Part shown: one piece after another, positions 20,601 to 31,287 of the stretch
How positions within the stretch are numbered: position 1 is the first letter of the stretch
How the letters are laid out: every line of letters starts with the position of its first letter
Source of the DNA: Zygnema cylindricum
Taxonomy: Eukaryota > Streptophyta > Zygnematophyceae > Zygnematales > Zygnemataceae
DNA: 60,000 bases
Assembly (NCBI GenBank): GCA_037447655.1
Contig: JBBHKE010003190.1
Coordinates: 429,424 to 489,423 of the forward strand
Reading direction: 5' to 3'
The notes under the pieces: model-generated
What the model saw: the letters and a program-made list of their open reading frames with translations, nothing else
Database searches by the model: none
Told to the model about the DNA's origin: nothing
Translations under genes and position numbers: made by a program

Positions 20601-20798
20601 AACGTCCTTAAAAGTAAGTGCGGTTCGCCAAAACTGGCGCATAGCGTGCACATTGGCCATAGATGTCTCGTGCGTATAATACGCACGAACCAAACGAGCG
20701 AATACTGCGCACGATACGCATTGAACGATGAAAAAAATGTTATAAAATGCGTACCTACCAATGTAGCAGTACATTTCAGTACATTTCATGATAATTAG
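20601..20798. other. Noncoding spacer with a palindrome
   Basis: Only a near-perfect palindrome TCGTGCGTAT-A-ATACGCACGA at 20669-20689 stands out. No gene. Confidence 0.5.
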
Positions 20799-21183
20799 TG
20801 TTGGGTATCGGGTGAAATCATATCGGGATAATTTTCATATTCAATATATCGAATATCGATCAATAAGGGTCTGCGATATATCGTACCGAGACCAACATAA
20901 ATTTTTGCAATATATTTGGGTAAAAGTGGTTGTTCGTACATATATAGTATGGAATACAATACGGAATTTTGTACGGAAAAACCCCCCCCCCCCCCCCCCT
21001 CCCGGGGGGCGTGCGCCAAGGGGGGGGGGAGGGGTTGAAAAAAAATTAGAGGAAAAAAAATGTATATGTCGCAAAAATATCGCGATATTTTGCTTCTCGA
21101 TATATCGAAACGATACATTGAATATCGGGTACCTGAAATTCGATATATATAGAATATTGGCAACTTGCCCTCGATACCCAACA
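20799..21183. mobile_element. Foldback/MITE-like element with C/G-run centre
   Basis: Terminal inverted repeat TGTTGGGTATCG / CGATACCCAACA, about 385 bp, densely packed with TATATCG/CGATATA words. Its centre holds 18 consecutive C (20982-20999) followed by runs of 6, 10 and 4 G, able to pair with each other or to form quadruplexes. I find no convincing target duplication. Proline/glycine open frames here only reflect the homopolymers. Confidence 0.55.
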
Positions 21184-22346
21184 TTACTGACAATGTCTCT
21201 ACATTTTACACCTTTAAAGGTTATTTAAGGGGTTTTTTGGGCTTTAGAGTACATTTCCTTACATTTCGTATATTTGAGTAAAACAACCCCGCACTTTTCA
21301 TATATGTAACTACATCGTCCGTAGTTTCCGTACCTGTTAGGGTTATATATTTTAGAGTTTGTAGGGTATATTTCCCTACATTCCCGTATACTTCAATACA
21401 ACCGCGATACACTTTTCGTGTAGTTACTTACAGTGGTCGTACATTTTCCTACATATTAGGGTAATTAAAGGGGGGGTTTTAGGGTTTCTAGGGTACATTG
21501 TCGTACATTCCTTTATATTTGAAAACGACTGCCAAAAAAATGTTGTACCATTAGGTTTTGTATTGTACACTTTTCGTATATTACTGTACATTTATGTTAA
21601 TTTTCCGTACATTTTAAGATTTTTTATGGATTTTCTATGATTACGCTCTCCTTACATTTTCGTATATGTTATATACAACGAAAACTAAACGGATTTTAAG
21701 AAAAGTATAAAAGTCGCGAAAACTACATTATAATCAGAAAAAAAAATCCAAATCCGTAAGAAATGGAAAATAAGGGCTCAAACCATTAGACTGGCTAAAA
21801 ACTCTATACAAGCATAAACACACAAACACGAACCTTGCCCGTGTAACGGGCTCATTTTGTCTTGTAAAAACAAAATAATAGGTACGGCATAGTTTAGAGA
21901 GGTCCGAATTTATGTAAACAACCTCACTTTTTGTCTAATGGAACTTCACCCTAACTCTAATATGGGTTTTTTCGAATAATAAATACCCGCCGTATCGATG
22001 TCTACATCAATATATGTATCCGTACAAAATTTGACAATTTGTTCGCCAAAATGTGAATATTCGAGTTTGCGTCTCTTATCCCAGTGCACATGCTTGCGCA
22101 ATTACATTAAATGACTTTTTGTACATTTGTATTTCAAAAAGTACATTCTGGTACGGACAAAACTTTTCCGTACACCACACTATAAACATCGCAGTGTACT
22201 TCCGTTATTACCGCTAATTAAAAATAGAACCCTAAAAGGCGTAAAGGAAAAAATATAATTATGGATTGTATTTCAGTTTTTTTTTTTTTAAAGGGCACTG
22301 AATTAGCGTTATTTACTCTAATAGCGATTGGCTGTGTACTGTACCG
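21184..22346. other. Noncoding AT-rich stretch
   Basis: No gene or clear element ends. It is notable for repeated TACATTT/CGTACA words at 21240-21620 and a hairpin GCCCGT-GTA-ACGGGC at 21837-21851. CCGTACACCACACTAT occurs here (about 22168) and at about 20278, probably decayed ends of the same transposon group as the TA-flanked MITEs. Confidence 0.5.
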
Positions 22347-22348
22347 TA

Positions 22349-22546
22349 CACCACGAATCCCTATTAGCGTTGATAAAAACATATTTTCTCCGTACACACT
22401 AGTCTGATTTTTCTTTTAAGATCGCTAATCGGAAGCTGAGAATCTTGTCAATCGCAACCGTCATATCTACAATCCGACAAGTGTGTACGGAGAAAATATG
22501 TTTTAAGTGGCAAAATAAACATTAACCCTAATAGCGATTCGCGGTG
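22349..22546 (+). mobile_element. TA-flanked MITE, 198 bp
   Basis: Same terminal family as 19918-20449: left CACCACGAATCCCTATTAG, right (complement) CACCGCGAATCGCTATTAG, flanked by TA (22347-48, 22547-48). A second, perfect 25-bp inverted repeat lies inside (22376-22400 with 22480-22504), giving a strong foldback. Confidence 0.75.
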
Positions 22547-22681
22547 TAATGTCAATCGGACGGTCAATGTCGTCTCATCCAATTCACAGCGTTCCGATCT
22601 TCCCTTCTCTGAAAGCTGCATCATGAATTGATCTTTGATGAAACGGTGACATTCAGATGTTCAAATGCGAGGTCCGCAAAG

Positions 22682-23545
22682 CAGAGGTCGCAAAAGTCAA
22701 AAAATTTCATACCCGAAACCGACCGTTTTATTTTTTTCAAAATCTGAGTAATTGACGCCCGACCGAGTTTTGTCACGCTCCAAAATTGTTAACCGTTAAC
22801 CGGCCGTCGTTTTTGAAAAAAAAAATTAACCGAATCTTGATTTTTCGTGACTAACCGTGCCCGCCCGTAAACGAAAAAGTACAAAATTAATCAATGTACA
22901 ACGGAATAAGCCAATAATTACGATTTGTCGCGTTCCCTAAGATTTGCGAAATGAATAGTGTTACTACCGTGTCAGATTTGCGACGCTTTGTCCCGTTCCC
23001 TAAGATTTGCGAAATGAATAGTGTACTACTGTGTCAGATTTTCGACTCTTCGTCGCGTTGCCTAAGATTTGCGAAATGAATATTGTAATACAGTGTCGCG
23101 TTGCCTAAGATTTGCGAAATGAATATTGTAATACCGTGTCAGATTTGCGACGCTTTGTCGCGTTCCCTAAGATTTTCGAAATGAATACTGTAGTGTACTA
23201 CCGTGTCAAATTTGCGACGCTTTGTCGCGTTCCCTTTGATTTGCGAAATAAATAGCTTACTACAGTACCGTGTCAGATTTGCGACGCTAATCATGATGTC
23301 ACTTACTTCCACGATGCCAAAGAGTACAAAGTACAAGAATGTTGGATTATAGGGACAGTACAAAATTTTCTTTTTTTTTTGTTTTTTGGTTGACCGACCG
23401 TAACCGACCGTTTTTTTTTTCCTGGTGAATCAACCGACTGTAACCGCCCGACCCCCAAAATTTGGCAACCGAATCCGTTCCGGATCCGGCGCGGGCGGTC
23501 GGTTAACGGTCGGTCACGGTTTCGGTGGACCGTTTGCGACCTCTG
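22682..23545 (+). mobile_element. Non-autonomous hAT element
   Basis: 864 bp with perfect 13-bp terminal inverted repeats CAGAGGTCGCAAA / TTTGCGACCTCTG and a perfect 8-bp target duplication CCGCAAAG (22674-22681, 23546-23553). An 8-bp duplication with CAG-type ends is diagnostic of hAT transposons. Subterminal regions are crowded with ACCGACCG/CGGTCGGT motifs, as expected for transposase binding. The middle is a tandem repeat. No transposase is encoded. Confidence 0.9.
22923..23288 (+). repeat. Tandem repeat inside the hAT element
   Basis: About six units of roughly 62 bp, one truncated. Each contains CGCGTTCCCTAAGATTTGCG, then AATGAATA and CCGTGTCAGATTTGCGACGC. It fills the centre of the 864-bp element where a transposase would lie in an autonomous copy. 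Confidence 0.85.
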
Positions 23546-23553
23546 CCGCAAAG

Positions 23554-23950
23554 CGTCCGTGAATTTCTAGTAAATTAGTGCGAGATCGCACGTAATTCGT
23601 TTTCTGTAAAAATACATATCGCATCGCATTTAGCCGATGCGCAATGCGATCTGGTCCGATGCAGCCGATGGCCGATGCGCTGTGTCTGACGTGGCAGATG
23701 ATGCTTTTGCGGCTTCGGCCTATTGGCTGACCAGCGAACGGCCACGTGACAAATGCTATGTTTTTTGGACTACTAGAAACGTTTGTCAAAGTTTTCACCG
23801 GCAACTTCCGTTTTTTCCTTATTTTATTAATTTGCCCGTATATTAGACGCGCGGAAATATGTAACAGGCCCGCCAGTTTTCTTACGGGCTATCCCAACCG
23901 TCGATAAGGTTTCCACACGCGCAAAACTTACCGTTAATTGATAACAATAT
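23554..23950. other. Noncoding stretch between DNA transposons
   Basis: Contains GC-rich words such as GCCGATGCGC repeated near 23632-23680. No gene or element ends recognised. Confidence 0.4.
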
Positions 23951-23953
23951 TAA

Positions 23954-24732
23954 GGGTGCGTCTCTATGTACTTCAAACTTAGAGATTTTTTTTTGTTTTT
24001 TAGCGTAGATCCGGCGGACCCGGATTTCGGGTGTCCCTATGTGTACCAAACGAAATTGTCACTTACGGCGTGACGATTGTATACGTCGACAATGCCCGTG
24101 ACGGCTGTCAACGTCTACAATCTGTGATGACGCACGTTATTTTTCGTAACTGCTTGTGACGTTGCGTGACTTTTCGTGACATTGTAGACCTACCGCCCTC
24201 CAGCCTGTGCCGTTTCACGGTTGAAGAAGATGCGTTTTGACTTTGCGTCTATTGTCTGCTCGACGTGAAATGGCATCGGAACCTTGAGACCCGTGCAAAA
24301 AAAAATTCCGTACCGGATGGAAACGGACAAAACAAAACAAACTGTGTACTTCTCTTTGTCGTATTAAACAAAAACGGACAAAACGTAGCGAATCTTGTAC
24401 ACTTCCACGTCGCTTGAAATCGTTTAAATTTTTTGAACAAAAAATTACACGTGCGAATACGTGTTCCTATTTGTTTATAGAAAATCCCTAATTTTAAAAC
24501 ACATCGGCCCTGTATTTTAAAGATAAGGTTGAAGATGACGTTTTTTGTCTTCGAAGTGGGTCGAAGAATACAAGACGACAAGATGTAGTACATTTTAAAT
24601 TCGATGATGACGCAAAATGTAGTTCTCTTTTTTTCTATTTTATTGTACGGTTGAAACTTACGCGGTACGGCTCTAAGTTTTACAGGAAAACGACAGAAAA
24701 AAACCCTTACTTAAGCACACAGAGACGCACCC
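23954..24732 (+). mobile_element. PIF/Harbinger-type MITE candidate
   Basis: 779 bp with terminal inverted repeats GGGTGCGTCTCT / AGAGACGCACCC and TAA on both sides (23951-23953, 24733-24735). A 3-bp TWA duplication and GGG-start ends fit PIF/Harbinger (Tourist-like) elements. No transposase frame. The assignment rests on ends and target only. Confidence 0.7.
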
Positions 24733-24735
24733 TAA

Positions 24736-26297
24736 ATAATGTGGACACATGTTGTACACCTCCAGCGGGAAAAAAAGTGTGCCACACATTGGTCCATTAA
24801 AAAACTCGAGAGCTTACGGTAGATTCAAATAATATGGGTTTCCCGGTCATAGTACGGCCGTACAACAAGAAAGGACTAGATGAGCATATTACGGTTGTAC
24901 CATCCGTGAAAACTGGAAAAAATAGAGAATTGCTAGTTATTGGAAGCAAAAATAAATTGACTGAAAAGGTGGGAAGTAACAAATTTAAAGTAAGAAAACA
25001 ACATTTTTTTTATTTATAAATTCTAGTCAACAAACTTTTGCACTTTTTATCCCATTTCTTTGGGAACATGATGGGTAAAATATTGAAGTTTTTATATGGT
25101 GTTCTTCAAGTGCAAATATTATTTTTCTATGGGTCCGTATTAAACTATTTTTTTCCTACTCGTTATTTGTACTACAGTTCGCTACACTGTGAATTGGTAT
25201 TAGTGTTAATGTTTTTTTTGGGGAATTGATCATGACAGTGACTGTTTTGGTTGCGCACAATCAGTTACGTCACTTTGTCAAAAATTGTACGTTTGAAATA
25301 CATATTGGTACAAATAAAGTACCGTTGAGTACAAATTTGACGGTCAATCGGTTTGACAACTTTGACTTTCAAAATATTGTCTCAACCGCTTAAAGTTTTG
25401 CCGCGCTTGCGGACGTCGACCGTCATAATAAAATTAGCAATTCACACGGCCGGCGAACGTTTACGGTAACAAAACTGCGGCAACCACATGTAAATAAAAG
25501 TGTTGCAGACAGTCACTTTTTGTCGTTACGTGAGCTCCACGGTGAGAGCAACGTTGGATATTGACTTAAGGTAACTCTCCATCAGGCGCTGACAGTAATG
25601 TTACGGATAGGTTTACTAGCACTAATATTTCGTTCACTTCTCCATCAAGTCGTGTCAGCAAGGAATTTATCGCGTACATGTTTTTTTTCAATTGGATGCA
25701 CGTCGATTCCTGTTCTGACGGCGAGCGTCGTCAAAGATTCCAAAAGCAGAATGTCTAAACTCTAAAGTCGTATCCGTACAACCAGCCGCAAAATAAAATT
25801 ACACGAATGTACATTTTGTACGTAAGTGTTTTGTCGTTGTACGAGCGGTGTACAATTTCTACGTTCTTGTTTTGTCGTAACAAAATCGGAAATTTGAACA
25901 AAGCAGGCGCGGCAAATTCCGGTTGACAATGGATGGTGGTGGAGGCGTCACGACACATTTTTCATGTTGTAGTTTATAAATATTTATTTCAGTAAACAAG
26001 GGTAAAAATAACTTAGAATATTTTCTAAGTAGTTTACTGTAATACTTACCTTAATTAGCGTTACAGTAGCAAAAAGTACAGTAGAGTGTATTGTACTTTT
26101 ATAGGGAGACGTGTCGGCAAAAGAAAGTATGCAGGCTTTTCGGAGTGGCGTCGACAGTCAGCCACACGCGTCACGCAATTGACGTTTTGATTCATAGGAT
26201 CGGACGAACGGGATCTGAACCGGGTATTCCGGAAATATATGGTATAGTTCGTCGGTACCATCGTCGATTTAATTTGTTCCAACGGACGCGATTCACC
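24736..26297. other. Noncoding stretch
   Basis: About 1.56 kb with short random frames only. GTACA/TGTAC words are frequent. I recognise no gene, RNA or element boundary. Confidence 0.45.
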
Positions 26298-26357
26298 TGG
26301 GACCACAAGCGTGATTCACAAGGGACCACAATCGTGATTCGCGTGGGACCACAAGTG
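26298..26357 (+). repeat. Short direct repeat
   Basis: Three units of about 21-23 bp beginning GGGACCACAA, followed by the hairpin ACGAAGCAC-TAAG-GTGCTTCGT. Confidence 0.6.
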
Positions 26358-26502
26358 ACGAAGCACTAAGGTGCTTCGTACTACACGACCACATTTGGCT
26401 GGACTTTAGCAACTACCGCTGACTAAGCATTTCGAACGTTTTTGTGTGCGGTTCGAACGTTTTGTGTACGGTTCTATATATCTGGAAATATCAAAATAAC
26501 AT

Positions 26503-26995
26503 TGTTTTGTAGTTTAGTGTAATAAAAATTTGTGTGCCATTAATCAAGTTTTTATAAAATAATAATTAGGGTTTTGAGGTACAATGACGTACAGGTAGGA
26601 TGCTTTGTCGTTAGTCAGGAGAATAACCGTAGTAACGGTTACCTAAATTAGTGTAGATCAGTAGATACACACTGTGAGTATATAACTTAGGACTTAGCCA
26701 ATTTTGTAGCATCCAGTTTTGGGAATATGATTTTCTAAGGGCAGTTTTTGGGAGACTTCCAAACATCATATCTTATGGTTTACTAAGTCATTTGGGCTGC
26801 AATTTTGGGAATTGTTAGTGTACTGTATTGTGTGACACTTTGGCAAATTTGAGGCATATTGGCTTTCATATTCATATTTTGTGTCAGTTCAAAGTTGGAT
26901 GTTGAGTAGGTACTTTGATAGTTTCTGTTGTTTTTCATGTCTACTTCCACTACTACTACTGGTTCTCCTCATGCAACAGTGGTTGTAGAACAGCA
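26503..26995 (+). mobile_element. LTR related to family B, left end uncertain
   Basis: The right end is clear: ATG at 26937 opens MSTSTTTTGSPHATVVVEQ and the LTR stops at GTAGAACAGCA (26995), exactly 59 bp after the ATG as in family B. TATATAACTTAGGACTTAG lies at about 26680. The start is placed tentatively at TGTTTTG (26503); no target duplication supports it. No primer-binding site follows, so it is a solo or truncated LTR. Confidence 0.6.
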
Positions 26996-27021
26996 CTTCA
27001 ACAAACTTTTTGTGGTGGTTT

Positions 27022-27780
27022 TCGTCGGATGTGATTTCGGCCTGTTCCGAAGGTGTGTGGCAAATGTCAGATGGCGCGCGGCTCGTACGTAACCTTTCCA
27101 CGTGTACACGTTTTACACATCCGGTGATTGGCTAGTGTCCTCCATGAGGACACTAGCGAATCACTGGACGGAGTGACCTTTTGCTTCAAAAATTCGTAAT
27201 CGGACGGTCGACGTTGTCGCCCAAAAGTTTGCAGAATCTTGACGAATCTCCCGTAATAACAAAAAAAAAAACAGTACGGCCCTGTACGGAAATGAGCTGG
27301 ATATGTATGAAAATGTACTTTTTCCGTAAACAACCCCACTTTTGGCCTGATGGAGGTTCACCCTTAGCCGCAAAATTGAAATTTAGTCGTGTATCGTCGT
27401 ATCTGATTCCCGTCTGTCTGAAGGCGCGTGGCATATGTCCGAAGGCGCGCGGCTTGTACGTGACCTTTCCACGCGTAAACAGTTTACACGTCCGTTAAAT
27501 GGATAGTGTCCTCCTTGAGGACACTAGCCATTTACGGGACGAAGTGACCTTTTGCTTCGAAAACTCATAATCGGACGGTCAATGTTATCGCCCAAAAGTT
27601 TGGAGAATCTTGACGAATCTATAATAATCATGTTTTGAAAAAAAAAAAAAAACAAACAGCACGGCCTTGTACGGGAATGAGCTAGATTTCTATGGAAATG
27701 CACTTTTCCCGGTAAAGAACCCCACTTTTCGCCTAACGGAGGTTTGCCCTTAGCTGTAAAAGTGAAATTTAGTCGTCTAT
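27022..27780 (+). repeat. 371-bp tandem duplication with long hairpins
   Basis: Copy 1 is about 27022-27392, copy 2 about 27393-27780 (offset 371 at 27093/27464, rising to 386 after indels in an A-run). Each copy has a long hairpin with 22-nt arms and a 3-nt loop (27121-27167 and 27492-27538) around AGTGTCCTC/GAGGACACT. No coding potential. Confidence 0.8.
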
Positions 27781-27877
27781 ACGTTACATTGAACTTATTC
27801 GCAAATTGAAAAGAAACCTCGTTAAACTGAAGTACTATAAGTCTCGTACGGAAATAATAAAATGCACGAAACGAAAT

Positions 27878-27887
27878 NNNNNNNNNN
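27878..27887. other. Assembly gap (10 N)
   Basis: Ten undetermined bases; the true distance and linkage across them are not known. Confidence 1.
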
Positions 27888-28086
27888 GTTAAGAAAATGT
27901 CGTCTCGTTCTCTGGTATATGAGTCGGAGGTACCACCTGACTCGTTATTGAAAAACAACAAACGATGAGGTTGTCGTTCGGGGTAGTGGGTGTATATTAA
28001 ATATAGGTTTTCACGTAGAGGAGTAGCCTCGTAGTGGTATTGACCGTAGTGAGGTTCATCACTACAGTCATAAGAGGGGTGGGTTT

Positions 28087-28630
28087 AGCTAAGAGAGTCC
28101 TTAGATATTTGATAGGAACTAGGGATCTATGGTTGCATTTGGGTGGGGAGAATACTGACATCACTACTTGGAGTGATGCCAGTTATGGTGATGCTCCGAT
28201 GAGGAGATGCACTTTTGGATATAAATTATATGTGGGTGATGGGGCTTGCTGTTGGAGTAGCAAACAACAAAAAGTTATTGCTCAGTCCACCATGGAGGCT
28301 GAGTATATGGTCTCTTGCTCTGCTGTAAAAGAATTGATTTGGGTCAAGTCTTTGCTTGGTGAGCTTGGTCACCTTAAGAGTGGTGTGCAAAATTTTTTTT
28401 GTGATAATCAAGCAGCAATCGCAATTTCTGCCAATCCTAAACATCATTTTAAAGTTAAACACATGGACATTAGACTCAGCTTTGTTAGAGAGAAAGTAGA
28501 AAACAAAATAATCAGCTTAGAGTATCGACCAGATAGTGAGATGGTAGCAGATATGATGACCAAACCTGTGCCTTCCCCTATGCTAATTTTCTGCAGGGAA
28601 AAGTGTGGTCAGAAATTAAAGATTCACTAG
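28087..28630 (+). pseudogene. Copia RNase H fragment (family A)
   Basis: C-terminal domain of a copia polyprotein: RVLRYLIGTRDLWLHLGG, then the RNase H residues in WSDASYGD, MEAEYM, FFCDNQAA and VADMMTK. It runs to the natural stop before a polypurine tract. All four acidic catalytic residues are present. RT and everything upstream are missing; the sequence between the assembly gap and 28086 is unrecognised. The tract AAAATAAGGGGAG (28631-28643) and a family-A LTR follow, so this is the 3' end of a family-A element. Confidence 0.85.
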
Positions 28631-28863
28631 AAAATAAGGGGAGTGTAGAAATTAATGGTCTTTTAAAGTATTTTCTAGGTCTGAATAGAAATAAGAAAGA
28701 AGCCGAGGCAGTCTACCTCTAACTTCTCTCTCCAACTTCTCAAACTTGTCGTAGTCATTGAGAAATCGGAGAGGGAGCTAGAGCCATGGCTACCTAGGCT
28801 ATTCAAAGGTTTACCGGAAAATATATTTTAGTTAGGGGTTTAATTTAATAAAAGATATGTGCC

Positions 28864-28935
28864 GCCGACAGGATTTGATCCTGGTACCTACTAGCCGGCA
28901 GACAGCCGGTAGCCGGTAGCCTTAGCCGTTAAGTC
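28864..28935 (-). repeat. tRNA-like segment inside family-A LTR
   Basis: Minus strand: A-box-like CGGCTAAGGCT, then CCAGGATCAAATCCTG (B-box GGATCAAATCC at 28871-28881). Confidence 0.5.
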
Positions 28936-29291
28936 TAGAAGTAGTGTTAGGTATTAAGAGGTTTGATAATTATTTATACATGTATACGTAGAAAAGTTCA
29001 TTTAACTATAACTGATTACGGGAGACATATATCTAGTAAATGTAATAGTACGGATTCCGGTAGGGATACAAAACCAATACCGCGCATTTAATTCTTTAGT
29101 GAAACAAATACAGCGCATGTATTTATTACGGCTACGATTAAATGTGAATTTAATCGGACGGCCGGAATTAACGCCGAGATCGCGGAAGAGTATTTCGGCG
29201 GTTTGTGGTCATCGCCACATCGGATGACACATGGCGGAATGACATTGGATCGCGGCATCTCCGAGGATTAAGGGAGCGAATCCGGACATAC

Positions 29292-29297
29292 CACGTG
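29292..29297. promoter_or_regulatory. G-box in family-A U3
   Basis: CACGTG in ACCACGTGTCG, equivalent to the other three family-A LTRs. Confidence 0.5.
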
Positions 29298-29559
29298 TCG
29301 ACATTTAGGCCATATCGTACAATGGCCGTACATAAAGTACACCGGCAGCTGAACTTTTGTGTAAAAAATTGAAATCTGATTGGCTCTCTACAACAGTAGA
29401 TAGTGTCTGTGAGAGAGATAGGACTTAGAAAAATTAGAAGATATGACCCTCTCTCCTAGAGAGCTTCTCTACAAAAGGTCAACTTTGACCCTCCATAACT
29501 TACTGCTCAGGGGAGCAAATTCAGAGATTCTTTTTGCTATCGAATCAGGGGAGTCTTGT

Positions 29560-29575
29560 CTTCACAGGGGTGAAG
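29560..29575 (+). other. Leader hairpin, covarying form
   Basis: Stem CTTCAC/GTGAAG with loop AGGG, the homologue of 1572-1587 and 19351-19366. The preceding first hairpin is decayed here (GAATC/GAGTC). Confidence 0.6.
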
Positions 29576-29700
29576 TTGGTTAGAGTTTTTGTCTGCCAGG
29601 GTGGCAATTATTTTTGCTGAAACACAAAGGGGTCAAGGTTATCCTAGAGGCTTCTTGGAAGCTGTCCACTTTGAGGACTTATGGAGGTCTCAAAGTTTTA

Positions 29701-31127
29701 TATTCAAGGTGAAGTTAAATCTCGACAACACCATTGAATGTTATAATGCTAGACTTGTGGCAAATGGGTATAATCAAAATGAAGGAATCAATTTTGAAGA
29801 AACATTTTCTCTTGTTGTTAGATTTACGACAGTTAGGCTTTTGCTGTCCCTAGCGGCTATAGAAGATATGGAAATATATCAGATGGATGTAAAGAGGACC
29901 TTTTTGCATGGAGAACTAGAAGAGACCATTTACATGCAGCAGCCTGAAAAGTATGTAGAACCTGGAAAAGAGCACTTAGTATGCAAGTTGCTAAAATCTT
30001 TGTACGACCTAAAAGAGCCCCCCAGACAAAAGAATCTGAAGCTTAATGAATTCCTTACTAGCCTACGATTTCAAAGGATAAGTTCTGATCACTTTGTCTA
30101 CGTTCTAAAGGGTGAAAATGGGATAGTGTATATAGCGGTTTATGTAGATGATTAACTATTAATTAGCAAATCAATGGCTGAAATTAACAATATCAAAACT
30201 GCTCTAAACTCAAGGTTCGAGATGAAAGACCTCGGTGAGGCAAAATATATTTTGGGTATTCAGGTAGAGAGGGAGAGAAACAAGAAAATAATAAAATTGA
30301 CTTAAAAGGTGGCTATTGGAAACATGTTAGATGAGTATAGAATGCGGGGGGCAAAAAGATGTCTAACTCCAATGGAGGTTCGGCAGAAGATAGAGGGAGA
30401 AGAGACAGAACCAGGTGTCATTGTTAGCGAGTATTTAGAATTAGGGGAGAATGATTCTATGACACAAATACCTTACAGACAGATAGTGGGAAGCTTAATA
30501 TATTTCATGAATTGTACCTGTCGTGATATTGCTGCAGTAGTCGCGGAACTGAGCAGGAGTCTAGAGAATCCGAGGAAATCTGACTTTGATGCAACAAGGA
30601 GAGTCTTAAGATATTTGGCCGGAACCAAAGACCTCAAACTCACACTAGGCGGAGGAGAAGTAAAACTGTAAACGTGGAGTGATGCAAGCTATGGCGACAT
30701 GCCAAGCCAGAAGTCCACCACGGGATTCGTTCTACAAGTTGGGAACGGGAGTTGCTGCTGGAGCAGCAAACTTCAAAAGGTGACGGCACACTTGACAATG
30801 GAGTCAGAATATATGGCAGCAAGCTCGGCCCTCAAAGAACTCTTATGGGTAAAATCCATGTTACAAAAACTAGGATACATGCAAATTGGTCCACATGTGA
30901 TCAGGTGTGATAACCAGGCTGCCATTGCCATTGCTTCTAACCCGAGTCATCACTTCAAAAGCAAGCACATGGATGTACGATTACACTTTGTAAGAGAAAA
31001 AGTGTTCTCTAGAGTGATTAAATTATGTTATTTGCGAATTGCAAAAATGATTGCTGATATACTCACTAAAGCTCTTCCTGCTCCTAAGCTGAAGTATTGT
31101 AGGGACATATTGGGATTAAGTGAATAG
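29701..31127 (+). pseudogene. Family-B reverse transcriptase and RNase H
   Basis: Right part of the split family-B element. It starts abruptly inside RT (VFKVKLNLDNTIE). It keeps MDVKRTFLHGELEE with the first catalytic Asp, and YVDD near 30147, where the following codon is a TAA. More stops lie at about 30302 and 30669. The C-terminal RNase H retains WSDASYGD, MESEYM, RCDNQAA and IADILTK. LYDLKEPPRQK replaces the usual LYGLKQAPRQW, showing decay. It ends about 160 bp before the 3' LTR, with the polypurine tract TAAAGCTTTAGGGGAG at 31272-31287. Confidence 0.87.
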
Positions 31128-31287
31128 TTAAATTGCTCCACTGCTATACTGCCACTCTGCGATAAGTCCACCATTAAGATGTAGTGGGACAGGGTGACTT
31201 GCTAATTGCTATATTGCTATGCTGCGATGCTGCGCTGGTTTAACATCGCAGCTGCGCCGATATAGTGAGTCTAAAGCTTTAGGGGAG

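Larger units (their letters stand above)
28644..29700 (+). mobile_element. Family-A 3' LTR
   Basis: 1057 bp, TGTAGAAATTAATGG to ATGGAGGTCTCAAAGTTTTA, directly behind the family-A polypurine tract. The flanking TATTC (29701-29705) is family-B RT sequence and does not match the CAACA left of the LTR at 18399, so the two LTRs are ends of different insertions. Confidence 0.8.

Noticed and set aside
20788-21228. 146-codon frame with poly-Pro and Gly stretches
   Set aside because: It is produced by the C and G runs in a foldback element; no conserved domain.
21330-21500. Telomere-like TTAGGGTT/TTTTAGGGTTTCTAGGG words
   Set aside because: Not tandem and irregular; isolated words in AT-rich DNA.
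21837-21864. Helitron 3' end (hairpin GCCCGT-GTA-ACGGGC followed by CTTG)
   Set aside because: The hairpin fits, but the required CTRR end is absent and no 5' TC end was found.
24834-25229. Two short adjacent frames (61 and 63 codons)
   Set aside because: Length is expected by chance in AT-rich DNA; no domain and no promoter or partner.
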